NCBI GenBank assembly: GCA_014529385.2
Contig: CM043962.1
Coordinates: 50,625,405-50,689,404 of the forward strand
DNA length: 64,000 bases
From: Adiantum capillus-veneris
Taxonomy: Eukaryota; Streptophyta; Polypodiopsida; Polypodiales; Pteridaceae
Direction of reading: 5' to 3'
Shown here: positions 1 through 11,040 of the stretch, in pieces
Layout of the letters: every line of letters starts with the position of its first letter
How positions within the stretch are numbered: position 1 is the stretch's first letter
The notes under the pieces: generated by a model
Database searches by the model: none
What the model was told of the DNA's origin: nothing
The model's input: only the letters and a program-made list of their open reading frames with translations
Made by a program: the position numbers and the translations under genes

Positions 1-499
1 CGGTTTTTGCCACAATGGTTTTGAACATGCCAAGTTGTGGAGATTGGTTAGAAGATACCTACAAGAATGCTCAACTTGTTCTCACTCCTGTGATCACTTG
101 AAAATTTTGGAACTCATAAAAATTGGAGGGCACTAGGACCCCTTTGGGAGCCCTAGTTCTTCCTAGTGTGGGTGGAGGAGGGCCTCTGACATAGACATGC
201 CTACTCTAATAAAGAGTGCCTAATAAACATGCATATCTATATTCCTCTCTCTCACATGCATATGATTACTCATTGAGATTTTCAAAAAGCCTTTAGCCGC
301 TAAAAAGGGACCTTGTTTTTGTAAGGATATGCCCACACATGGTGCCTTCAATACACCACCCCCTAAAAATAATTCAGACATGGCCTCTTCTTCCATAACC
401 ACCTCCAATAAAAAAAGAAACCACTCCTCATTCAGCTAGATGGAACCTACCACGCCCCCACCACTCATTACTCTTTAGCCGTTTTGGTGAGCTTACTCT
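1..499. other. unassigned sequence
   Basis: No gene, RNA or element end could be recognised here. The small reading frames are short and have no familiar motif. It may be the 5' part of the degenerate reverse-transcriptase relic that becomes recognisable just downstream. Confidence 0.4.
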
Positions 500-840
500 T
501 AGGCTTTATAAAAGGGTCCAAGAATCCAAAAGACGCACAAGAGTGAAACATTCCACAAGGCTACTAGTAGAAACACTACACACCAACTCTACTTGCATTT
601 TCCATGGACTTTTCTTCCCAAGGATGGTTACTTTAGGTATTTGTATTAAGTCAACATCTATAACATGTAGACTCTCTTTTGACACTTGTCTTTCACAACA
701 AAGCTCTAACATTTTCATGTTTTGGTTTTTTGTGATGGTGGTAGGTAATAGGAGTCTCCCTACCTAATGCTTTTACTTGAAGTACCTACAGTTGTAAAAA
801 CTACTTGGCTAACCCCGTGGCATCAATCAAAGGCTTCTTT
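500..840 (+). pseudogene. reverse-transcriptase relic, second copy
   Basis: The stretch around 685-760 aligns by eye with 26330-26400. In that better copy the DNA codes for an RT motif B-like stretch (GIPICLVFGDGGK). Both copies share the run reading roughly gatggtggNagGtaatagGa, and both are followed by CT-rich DNA and then a LINE fragment. No open frame survives. I see it as a decayed member of the same retroelement family as 24540-26540; the class (Penelope-like?) is uncertain. Confidence 0.4.
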
Positions 841-842
841 TC

Positions 843-1006
843 GGTTTAATCTCTTACTCTCTCTCTTCTTCTTCCTCTCTCTCTCTCTCTTTTATCTCTC
901 TTCTCTCTCCTTCTGTTTGTATCTATCCCTCCCCAATTATTTCTCTCTCTCTCTAAGAAATGATTTATATATTTACAATGTTATTGTTACATTGAAAATA
1001 TATAGA

Positions 1007-1047
<41 letters not shown>

Positions 1048-1119
1048 ACTCTCCCTCTTCTCTCTTTTTGTTTGTACCTTTCTCTCTCTAATTGTTTTTC
1101 TCTTTCTCTCTTCCTTTCT

Positions 1120-1204
<85 letters not shown>
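843..1204. repeat. CT-rich tract with (CT)n and (GT)n
   Basis: The tract holds imperfect CT-rich DNA, a (CT)n run at about 1010-1047, a longer one at about 1125-1178 and then (GT)n to 1204. The block 1061-1123 is almost the same as 27768-27845, so part of it is a higher-order CT-rich repeat and not plain microsatellite. LINE A begins directly after it. Reading frames here are only Ser-Leu or Arg-Glu microsatellite translations. Confidence 0.9.
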
Positions 1205-1449
1205 AGACAGGATGTTGGGACACCGGCGAGGAGTCTCATCGACCTTGCACTTTGTGCCCTCATCAAGTGCGAGAGAGTGAGTACCACACACTACTTGAGT
1301 GCTCAATTTTTGACCACATTCGGTCTTCCTTTTTCCCCTTATTCAGCCATGGGCTCTCTCTACACACCTTCCTCTCCCAACCACGATGTGGACTCTCCAT
1401 TGCCACTCTCATTTCAGTGATGTTTGTGCATTCAGAGTCACTTATGACC
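1200..1449 (+). pseudogene. LINE A: 3' end of ORF2, left part
   Basis: This is the last ~80 codons of a LINE ORF2. It keeps the C-terminal cysteine/histidine segment (CTLCPHQVRESEYHTLLEC) and the following FDHIRSSF and FLSQPRCGLSIATLIS stretches that recur in LINE B, C, E and F. It starts right after the (CT)n(GT)n array. It is cut at 1449, inside the 3' untranslated region, by the 19.5-kb LTR element; the other half resumes at 20991. Joining the halves restores the 3' UTR order seen in LINE E (33370-33400). Confidence 0.88.
1445..1449. other. target-site duplication TGACC, left copy
   Basis: TGACC precedes the left LTR and is repeated at 20991-20995 directly after the right LTR. Intact LINE copies have a single TGACC at the same point (for example near 33373), so this is a real 5-bp integration duplication. 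Confidence 0.92.
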
Positions 1450-2377
1450 TGTTGGCGGATACGCCGCGACGGACGTCAGCCCAACAAGAACTCACCTAAC
1501 AAGATTTGTCAGCTAAGGACGAAGCTCGACCCGCAGGCGCGTTGAAGCAAGCATAGGGTGTCAACCTACACTCGATCGACTCTCGACTAATTCCTACAGA
1601 GCTCTCGACCCAATGTCTAAGCTACAGCCTTCAGGAGTGCATAAGAGGAGATTTCCTACAACGCTTCCAAGAGCCAAATACCCATCAAACGTCCTCGAAA
1701 CGCCACAGAACTTGAAGGAGACCCTACGAACACCAATAGGTCGCTCTCCCTAAGGTCCATGAACCAAAATCCCAACCCTAAGCACCTGGTGCAAAATCAC
1801 GTAGGATGTCTGGTCAAAATTTACAGGTCATCGTTTCCAAAAACTAAAGTGCCTAATGTGTAGCTCTACTCAATGCAAACGTGTGGATATGCTGAAATGC
1901 GAAAACAGACAATGTATGCTCACCGAATCACCAGATGTAGCTCATGGGTCGAGTTCGCAAAACCAGATCGTACACCCGCAATGTAGGTATTGGCGCGTAG
2001 CTCTCGTTGGGGGCAACACGCTGCACTTCTCTGCACTCGATTCCGACGACCGGTGCACGCGTAGCATCAAGATGAAACTCTCACTCTCTCTCGTACACAG
2101 TACGCTCACTCACATAGACATAACTTTTTTAAAAATGACAAAGGTTTTTCTCATTAAGGTCAAAAGTGGTATAAATACCTTACAATCTCAAACCCTAATG
2201 TTCCAATTTAACCATCTACTCAATCTAAATGTCAAAAATGGGATACAATCTGGAAACTTCTGCAAGCCCCACTATTTACAAAGGTGAAATGTCGGTTTTT
2301 CTTAATTAAAGAATAATTACAAAAATTAATATTCCGCCGAGCAATCATTCTCCGTAGGGTGTGTCCAACTGCTAACA
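1450..2377 (-). repeat. 3' LTR of the 19.5-kb gypsy element
   Basis: Starts TGTTGGCGG and ends GCTAACA on the plus strand, giving TG...CA ends. It matches 19998-20990 along its length. The main length difference is at about 2082-2096, which has only a few CT units where the other LTR has about 40. It contains the half-palindrome GTAGGATGTCT near 1802. Confidence 0.93.
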
Positions 2378-2412
2378 CTCCCCCCTTCCTAGTTCATGTC
2401 GTCCCCGACATG
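2378..2412 (-). promoter_or_regulatory. polypurine tract and preceding hairpin
   Basis: On the minus strand the sequence AGGAAGGGGGGAG (2378-2390) touches the 3' LTR, the position of the plus-strand primer. Just upstream is a hairpin, CATGTCG-loop-CGACATG (2395-2412). The same PPT and a similar CATGTC/GACATG hairpin stand before the LTR at 46947, so both are conserved in this lineage. Confidence 0.85.
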
Positions 2413-2429
2413 GCAGTTGAGCTGCTTCT

Positions 2430-5310
2430 TTAATGTAGGCTTTCGCGCATCTTTAGAATGGACTCATATCGCGCATGCTGGGCGAGTAACGTCGGGCCGA
2501 ATATATCTGTGTTGATGGTGCAGAAGCCGGTGTAGAAAGCTTCTTCGAAGGCCTGGAGGTGATAAGAAGGCAAAAACATAATCCTTTGATATAGTGCATG
2601 TATCACCTCGTGAGAGGCTGAGCAGACAGATCGTATCTTGATAGAAAAAGATATTGTCTGTTGCCTGGCCTGGTTTGAAGGTTTCAAAGACTGCCAAAAG
2701 GGTTTTACATATTTTTCTCATCATGATGCAAGATAGGTCAGGCGAGCCAGTGAACAATTTGATGGCGCCCATTAGGGTTTTCACCATGTATTTCTCACTT
2801 ATTCTCTCGCCTGCCTTCAAGCCTGGCAGCTCGGGTAATTTAGCCAAGTGGGTTGGCTTCTCTGCTATAGCTCGTGGGCTTTCCATGTCCTCATCCTTGG
2901 TAGAGGATAGAAACTGAGGTTATCTCTGATCACTTTAGGTGCCTCTACCAGATGGATTAAATATTGAGGATATTTTGTGAGCCATGCCTTTCTCCACCTG
3001 GGTTGAGAATCCACTATCAGCTTGACCCCTTCAGGTTTGGAGATATCTGCTTTGTACAATGGCACTGTTGGCTCCTCTTTGATCCGTTTGTTGATCGTAG
3101 CAGCTTCATACTTTAGTAGAGGATATGGGAGAGATGGTTGTAGCCATTCACGCCGAAGGTTACTGGCATCTATCTTCTGAATGGTCATCGACTTAAACAC
3201 CCTTTGCTCCCACTCCAATGCTTCTCTAGCTGTGTCTTTTAGTGCCGCTTCTATGGCCTTCTGCAGCTTTTCTTCTTCTTCTTGTGTCAGATCCTAGGGT
3301 TCTTGTGAGGGTCCCACAAGGATTTCCTCTTGCATGGTGGTGTCCCGTGGATCTGACACATTCTCTATGTCGATTCCTTCCATTGCTGCTGGCCCAGTGC
3401 TAAACTGTTGCTCTTCTGTTTGCTGCTGGCCTCTCAGCTCTTCTATCTGCTTCTGAAGTGTCTTCTTTTCCTCTTCTGCTTGCTCTCCCATGTTTCTAGG
3501 AGGTCGTTTAGATCTGCATTTATTTTTTCCGCCTCCTCAAGCTTCCTCTTGATGGCTTCGTTTTTTGCTTGCCATCTCTCAAAATCCTCATCCATCTTTC
3601 TTTTTACGGCTTCTAGCTCATTTTGCATGGCTTTGTTCTCTTCTTCCGGGCGATTTTGCATTACCATAGATCCCTCAACCAACATCAGTCTCTGCCTTTT
3701 CTCTAATGTCAACTCCTTTTGGAGCTCCTTCATTTGTTCTTCATATAGCTCATTCTTCGAAGTGGTGCAAGTCGAGCTAGCAACTCGGACTCTGGCCGGA
3801 GATGCTCTTAGCGTTTGGATGGTCTGATCTCGGCCTTTTCCTTGGCATTTCTCAAGGTTTCCACCTCTTTGGATTCTTCAGCAAGTTGTACAGTTAGGTT
3901 GTCCCTTTCTCTCTCTGCATCTGTCAATGACTTGCTAATTTTTTTGTATTCCTCTTCACCTCTTTGAAGCTTGTTTTCGGCTGCTTGATTTTGTCATTCC
4001 ATCTCCTGGCATCTTTGTAATGTCGTGTCTAGACTGGCTTGCAGCTTTGTTTGTTTCTCTATATGCTCTTGGCCTTGTTTTTGTAGTGAGTCGACTTCAG
4101 ACTTGATCTGAAGTTCATTGGTTCTGAGATTATCAATCTCACTCTCCATGGCCATTGATCTTGCTCTGAGCCAGGTTAGCTTTTGCATCACCACATCCCA
4201 ATCATTGGTAGGTGGCTGTAGGTCCACTATATCGGTGGCCATCTCTTTCAGCTCTACCAACCGAAGGCTCTGCATCTGTTCCTTGGGCCTTGTGCTTGCC
4301 AACTCAAAGGCTACAGTAATTGCCTCTTCTCGAGAGTAACCCGCAGCTAGTAGATCAAAAAATATTTTAAAGTTCTTTTCTTTTGGATCTAGCTTCTCCT
4401 CTTTGGGTTCAGCTTCTTCTTTCTGCTCTTTCTCTTGGATCTTCTCTTGCTTGGAATCTTCTTGTTCATCCTCCTTTTGTTGGGTTTGTGGAGGGCTAAG
4501 AGGAGGTGGTGATGGCGGTGGGCTGGATTCCCTGCTTGATGGTGGAGTTGCTAGCTTCTTCTTGAAATCTCTGTGCGCCTTGGTTTTTCTCACTCTTTCT
4601 TGGCCTTCTTGCTCTTCTAGCAGCTGCCGTCGTACTTCGTCCACTTCTTCTTTTGTAAATGGGACATTCGGGATATTTTCCATTGTAGCATCTAAAATTT
4701 CAAAGTTTTTGATGTAGTCTTCAAACCGATCCCGGTGCACCCTTCGAGATGATCCCGACATGGCTTCTAGGGATGGCTTCCACAACTCTCTTAGATCTCC
4801 CTTGAGTGCTCTTTCGGCTATGAAGCTTTCCATCAGTCTTTCGAGCCATGCTGCTTTTTGTGACTTGGTTTCTTTGATCGACACTTGCAGACTTTCTTTA
4901 TTTCCTTTCTTCGACTCTGGTGGCTCTTCTAGCACGGTCTCTAACCGGCACTTCATCCTTGTGGCTACCTTGGGTGCTCTGGGAGGTTCTTCTTCTTTAT
5001 CTTCTTTCAGCTTTAGCCAATCATTCTGTGAGGGAGGTTCAGGCCAGTTTCCCTTGGCATGCAGTGCTCCATAGACCACTTTTGTTATCAGCTCACCAAG
5101 TACAATGTAGGTGGGATTTTTGTTCCCCATCTTCACCAGGTTGTCATGGATGTAAGCAGCATAATTGATCACTTTTAGATTGCTCTTCTGCATTGCCCAG
5201 GTGAAGGTGGTAGCAATGGCTCCAGGTGGCATTCTGTACTTCTGTGGCCGCTTTGTACACATGTTGAAGTATTGGTTGTAGAGTTGGCTCATGATAGCCT
5301 TTTGGTCCAA
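2430..5310 (-). pseudogene. accessory ORF (aORF) of the gypsy element, broken
   Basis: A long coding region in the same sense as pol, between the second retropepsin and the PPT. The first open part (5310-3994) encodes 438 residues. Its N-terminus includes an ATTFTWAMQ...AAYIHDNLVKMG segment, followed by a charged, Pro/Ser/Glu-rich middle (about residues 250-310) and a C-terminal coiled coil. After a TGA at about 3991 the frame continues through broken pieces (3733-3443, 3491-3294, 3218-2865, 2886-2464). The coiled coil leads to a second conserved region with PLLKYE and DSQPRWRK. That region matches the minus-strand ORF at 46152-46870. The N-terminal part matches the split gene at 58400-58700. 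Function unknown; a virion-associated or plant transposon-derived protein is only a guess. Confidence 0.75.
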
Positions 5311-7679
5311 ATGTGATGAAACTTGGTGGCTAGCATGTATAGGCTATTTAGAAGCTGTGTGTGATAAGAGATGTTGATTTTGGTGCCCATATTTGTCCTT
5401 GAGACATCCTACGCATAGGATGTCTCCTTATGAAAATTATATGGGGAGTGCTACTGGTGCCTGCCCTGAGCCCCCCTGAGTCCCTTTTAAGCAACAAAAA
5501 AGTAAAATAGATAGAAAGAAACTCCCTGTGTGGATTTCAGAGCCTCCGAGCCGTTGTATGACTCTTGGAGTGCTTTTCGGCGATGAAATTTCTTGATGTT
5601 GGTCTCCATAGCTTCACGGTCCCTTGGGGATCCTTGCCATATGGTTTTTGTCGACTTTGGCTTCACCGGAGCTCCGTTTGGCAATTTGTCGCTCTGGAAG
5701 CACCCGTGGTTGCGTTTACATGTCGTCGATGACTTGTGGTATTCTACCACCATAGGACTTGGTTGTTGATGGTCTAAGAAAGCCGCTCGTGAAGTTTGGT
5801 GGCAAACGGACATGCGGTTTGGCCGTGAGAGCTATTTGACGCTTTGTGTGTCCAATGCCGTTTCTGAAACTTAGTGCCGCTTCAGGTCACCTTATGGCCA
5901 TGTGGGCTATATAGACTTGTCGAGCATGTCGAGATGCTCCTACCCATGAGTTTTGGTAGCATTTGGGCGCCTTCCCACCGATTTACCATTTGGTGGCCTC
6001 TTGCGGGGAACTAGAAGTTAGGGTTTTTCCCAATGGTTTTCCGCCGACTTTGGGCATCCAAGAGTGGTCTCCTAAGCTAGGGTAAGCCGCCAATGAAGCC
6101 TCATTGCTTTTGGGTTAGCCGTTAGGTGGCCACTTCTACTTGTAGGTTTCTATTGCTCGCTTCCCGTGTGAACCCTACACTAGTTTTCGCAACAAAACAA
6201 CAAACATGCGCGAAAAGCTCAAGGTGGTGAGCCTACCTCTCATGTGTGGAGCCTACCTCTCATGTCTAGAGCCTGTCGGGTGGTCCTGCGCGTCGTAGAA
6301 GCCGCTGGAAGTCCGGTTCGCTCTAGGTGGCAAGAGCTCTCTCTCAGAAGGCAATAGTAGAAATGAGCTTAAAATGAAGTGAAAAAATCTTATAATGGGG
6401 GTCCCCGAACCACTTTCCATGAAATTTGACATGTGCTCCCAACTTCTTACGAGATGCGGTTTAGGCTCAAAAATTTGTTGATTTGGACTCCATTTGCCCA
6501 GTTTTCGAGAAATTTGACGTTTCGGTCAAAATCCGGCCAAAACACGCTTTCCGCTCCATTCACATAATTGCACCCCCATTGTACCATAGGTTTTCCTATA
6601 GTCACTGAATATCCCCATATTTTTTGTTTTTCATTACGATCGTTTTTCACCTGCTTTTTGTATTTTTGAAGTTTTTATGCCAATAATTAGTAAAATGAAA
6701 AGGAAAATAGCAAATCAAACCCAAAAAATCCCCAAAAATCATAATAACTCAAAAATATCACCGCAAAACACTATATACACTCACATGTAATTTTTATGGC
6801 CGGATTTCTCCGTTTTACCAATATTTTGCCGAAAATGGCTATTTTTACTTATATACACACACCTAGGGGCTTAATTTGGCGTTTGGCCCCATATACTTGT
6901 AGATTCATGTTGTATAAGGGCATATGTACTTAGGTTAATCCAGAAAATTTTGCAATCAAATGACAACCCTTTAAAATAGTTGAAAAACATGCCCTTTTTT
7001 GCTCTTTTTTCCATTGGGTCCGCATTTGAGAATGCATCCCCCCCTCCTAGCCGGAGTCCTCCCGGATGACGAAGTATCACCTCGGTGTATGTGCCGTGCA
7101 TAGAGTAAAAATTTATGCTAATGCTTGGCCGTGTAATGTGGCCCTATATGATGCATATTCGGTCAATGCATGGAAAAATCAATGATGTGCAAGAGGAGGG
7201 TATAAGCAAAATGCTTATTGGCATTCGCCATCGAGGTTTCCTGTTTGTTGTTGATTTGGTCGGCAGATTTTCTTTGCAAGTAAAAGTTGTAACTCTACCA
7301 CTCTCTGTTTGATCGTTTTGCTTTTAAAAGTCGCGTGGTTTGCCACTACTGTCGACATGGCCATGGTCGTCTCCTTGGAGAGAATTGTCATGGCGGAATT
7401 GGCCATAGTCTTTGTCTCTTTTGCTTTCCATTTGTAGCTTCTTTGTAGGTTTTTTTCTACTTCCACGGTTGTCATTGTTGTTCTGCTAATCTGCATCCAC
7501 CTAGATTGGTTTGCCGGTTTCATATGTAGTGTGTGTCTGCATGCTGATCGTGCTTGTACTGAAGGGAGTTCCTGTTGCTTGGGTTTCGGGATCCAAATGT
7601 GAGTCGCAAGTAAGTTGTTACTGAGCATTCTCTTTGGGATCCATATCTTTTTTATTCCCTTGGTTTTTGGTTGAACTGT
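5311..7679. other. noncoding internal region of the gypsy element
   Basis: This is about 2.4 kb between the aORF and the second retropepsin. Its small frames show no motif; some minus-strand frames (for example 7628-7215) could be decayed downstream coding sequence. A near-perfect 24-bp palindrome lies at 5402-5425. I see no internal LTR or nested insertion. Confidence 0.5.
5402..5425. repeat. 24-bp palindrome copy (one mismatch)
   Basis: Left arm agacatcctacg followed by its reverse complement with one mismatched pair near the centre. It belongs to the same palindrome family as 18595, 18869, 18996 and 19438 in the leader of the element. Confidence 0.85.
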
Positions 7680-8498
7680 CTACTTCTGTTGACTTCTTCT
7701 GTTGTATTGTGGTTTGTCTGCCATGTCACCTCTATCCTTCCGCACCCATACTTGTTTTTCACATGTTGCTAAGCTTGATCTTTGCACTGCGGTCTGTGTT
7801 GTTTTATGTTTGTAGTGAACATGGTTGGCAATTCCCTGTTTGTTCGCCATGGGTATCGTGTTATTCTTTATTGGCACCCATTCTTTTGGTTCTTTATCCA
7901 GTGATTGTGGTGCTGCCGTCTGATTCTTCCGGGGTTGCTGAGCAAAGGCTACCACCTGTTGTTCTTGTGCATGCTGAATTTTTACTACATCCACGTTCCA
8001 ATCTATTTGCACATTATACTCTTTTTTCCAAGGTTGTCTCAACAACATGGGGTGTTGTGTGCTTTCATCCTCAACCACATAAAACTTGTGTGGGTAAATA
8101 TATTGATGTAATTGTACATGCAATATATTCCAACCCAATGTTTTTAGCGAATGTGATGTACTACTTTTCAGCACTTGTGGAGTAGGATGTAGTTGACCAT
8201 TGGGCTTGAGCTGTTTGTATAATCTGTAAGAGATTAGATTTGCTTGAGCTCCAGAATCAAGCAATGCCGTCAATTCAACTTGATTGCTACCCACTTCGAC
8301 TGCAATTATTGGCTCCATTGTGTCTTTATCGAAATTTGTTAGTCGAATAGCATTTATTCGCAACGGTGATCCACCTTGTTGTTGTCATCGTAGAAGACAT
8401 CTTTTTGCAACGCGTTCTTTTGCTTCTGCTTGGGCCTCTTCTCGTATCCTCCGTTTCTCCTTCATCCGTTGTTTTTCTTGATGTATTTGTTGAAGCAT
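7680..8498 (-). pseudogene. second retropepsin domain downstream of integrase
   Basis: After a basic, helix-rich start (MLQQIHQEKQRMKEKRR), the frame gives LTALLDSGAQANLIS, the aspartic protease active site with the usual hydrophobic-hydrophobic-DSG pattern. It is followed by LLRQPWKKEYNVQIDW, which resembles the second-half retropepsin motif ILGRPWL..YNA.IDW. The ATG lies three bases after the integrase stop and in the same frame (TAG GAT ATG). The domain may therefore once have been a C-terminal extension of pol, released when CAG became TAG. One TGA sits at about 8385. A different protease already lies upstream of RT at about 14.2 kb, so this element has two. Confidence 0.78.
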
Positions 8499-8501
8499 AT
8501 C

Positions 8502-9728
8502 CTATGTTAGTGGTAAATGATACTTTTTTAATCGACACCCACTAATCCAATTTGGTATTTCTTCACTTGCTAATGTAGCAAGCTTGACAGCTCCACTTTG
8601 CGATAAGTCACTAATCACAAAGGGTCTCATCCCCCACTTTTTAATTTTCTTAGCATGTTGCTTCAAGGTATAAACAAGTACATAATCACTTGTTTTGAAC
8701 TCTTTTGTGTGCACATGCTTGTCAAAAAACTCTTTTTGTCTTCTCTTTTTAGCATAGATCGAAGCTACAGCTCTTAATCGAATTTCATCTAGCTTTTCAA
8801 GATCATCTATTCTTGAAGAGAGCTCATGCCCTGTCCATTCTACGCGTTTTGCTACTTGTAGAGTTGGAATTAAAAACTCTATGGGTAATATAGCGTTTAG
8901 ACCAAAGACCATGTTGCATGGTGTTGTTCCTATTGATGTTTTGTAAGCTACCTTATATGCCCATAGTGTTGAGTGTAACTGCTGATCCCAGTCTGTCATT
9001 GACTCTGATACAATTTTAGTCAGAACAGTGCATAGTGTTTTATTTGTGGCCTCAGCTTGTCCATTTGCCTGTGGATGATATGGAGCAGATTTTCTATGTA
9101 TGACCATGAATTCCTCTAACAGATATTCAATGACTTCATTATGAAAATGTGTTCCTCGATCACTGACAATTTCTATTGGTAATCCGTATCTTACAAAGAC
9201 ATTCTCAGACAAAAATTGTGCAGTGGTTCGTGCGTCTGCTTTTTGTGTTGCCTTGGCTTCTGCTCATTTTGTGAGATAGTTCGTAGTCACAATGATATAT
9301 TGGGTATGGGTGCGATATGCAGGGGGTGAAATAGGCTCCACAAAATCAATGCCCCATTTTGCAAATGCCCTTGCTCCCATCATGGCCGTAGTGGCATCTC
9401 ATCTCTCTTTATCGGCACCTTGGTGCTCTGGCATGCGTGACAACGCTTTACAAACTCCTCAGTATCCATATGCAATGTAGGCCACCATATTCCTGCGGTT
9501 AAGACAATTTTTGTCGTCTTATCGCTCGAAAAATGGCCTCCACTTATTCCTCCATGTGTGTGTTCTAGAATCAACAAGTATTCACTTTCACTTGCACAGA
9601 TTCTAAGTTGATTGTCCTTTCCTCTCTTATAGAGTTGATTCCCAATTAAATTAAAGTCGCGGGCCTTCAGCTCTATAGTCCTTTTTTGTGCTTTTGTTAT
9701 GTTTTTAAGAAATATCCTTGTTGTTAAC
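8502..9728 (-). pseudogene. integrase, C-terminal two thirds
   Basis: Minus-strand pol. The HHCC zinc domain is seen as HTHGGISGGHFSSDKT...CHACQSTK (9550-9400). The core follows with GIDFVEP (first Asp, about 9350-9330), then SDRGTHF (second Asp) and QANGQAEATNK (catalytic Glu, about 9050). The C-terminal domain ends at a TAG at 8502-8504. A TGA replaces an expected Trp codon near 9265. The N-terminal edge is interrupted at 9725-9728 by the TTAA-flanked transposon; reading resumes in frame at 11041 when that insert is skipped. Confidence 0.9.
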
Positions 9729-11040
9729 ACTAGGTTGGTAACCTAACAGGACATAAAAGTGTCCTTTCAGAGTTTTGAAAAAAACCTCCAAAACCATAGT
9801 AGATCCACTCATTTTGTAAAATCCTTTCATGAGGTTATAGTTCAAGGCCTACTACACATGGAAAAAATAAGAAACTTGTAAAATTTCTCATCTTTTGGTC
9901 ACACCAAGCCTCCAAAGTTGATGGACCAGTGCATTTTTATCAAAACAGTCATTTCTTACGTTTTGTTGCATAAAAATAAGATTAGGGACTTTTGTAGGAC
10001 TTGAGATAAATTCCCTAGTTAACTTCAAATCACTCACTATTTTTTGTTTTTCCAAAATAAATAGGTACAAAAAAGTTGAATTTTTACCATTCTGCAAACC
10101 TATCATCAAAGTTTCTATAGCCACACTCAATAAAAATAATGTATGCATGTTTTCTTAGTTCCCTATTGTCCTTTATGTTCATAAGGAGCCGTGGAGCATG
10201 TCAAAAGAATAATAAATCTCTTACCAAGGGGAACCTTGGGGACAAAGATGAAGTGCTAAATACAGCAAACATGAAAAAACTGGTTTTAACATTATGAGTT
10301 CTAGAATCCCATAGAAACTATTCAATATCTAGCCAAATTTGATCCTTATAACTAGATATGGTTACTACCTACAAAATGCATGTAGTTGTCACAAGAAACT
10401 AACAATATTGAAAAAGCTATACTTGATATACTAGAATGTTTCGTTCTCTTCTATAATTGAAAAAATCATCCATCGTTGTGTACTATGCAAAATAGGGTAT
10501 TAGGTGCCCCAAAACTCAAGGAATATTAGCTTTATGTTACAATATGCGACATAGAAAATATAAAATGCATTTGGATATCATGAAATCCACCAAAAAAATC
10601 ATAGAAGAGCTAAAATTGGCTAAAAAATAGGATTTGACAATTTTTGTAATTTGGTCATAACTTACAACTTTAATATTTATTTCTCCCTAGAAGCATCAGG
10701 ACATGTTGAGGACTACTAAAGATAGTTCTCTAGCATTATAGACCTCACAAAAATGAATTCTAGAGTGGTATAGTTGCAAAAAGTTGAAAAAAGCAAAAAA
10801 CAGGACCCGTTTTTTCACACAATTTAGGTTGTGAAATGTTGTGCAAGGACAAGGTTAAAGATGGAATTGATATTCCAAAAAAATGTCGAGCTTTTTTCAG
10901 CTCACGAGACAACTTTCTAGATAGATAGCACCTCAAAATCCATTTTGAAACTCTTGACATAATTCAAGGAAAATGGTCACTTAATAGGACATAAAAGTGT
11001 CCCAGGACATAAAAGTGTCCCATTACCAACCTAGTGTTAA
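9725..11040. mobile_element. 1.3-kb TIR DNA transposon inside integrase
   Basis: Terminal inverted repeats CACTAGGTTGGTAA (9729-9742) and its reverse complement (11023-11036) are flanked by TTAA on both sides (9725-9728 and 11037-11040). Removing 9729-11040 restores the integrase frame exactly. The duplication can be read as TTAA (piggyBac-like) or TA (Tc1/mariner-like, with ends ACACTAGG), since both give the same empty site. The interior is AT-rich with no credible transposase, so the copy is non-autonomous. Subterminal GGACATAAAAGTGTCC is present at 9750-9765, 10987-11002 and 11005-11020. Confidence 0.85.
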
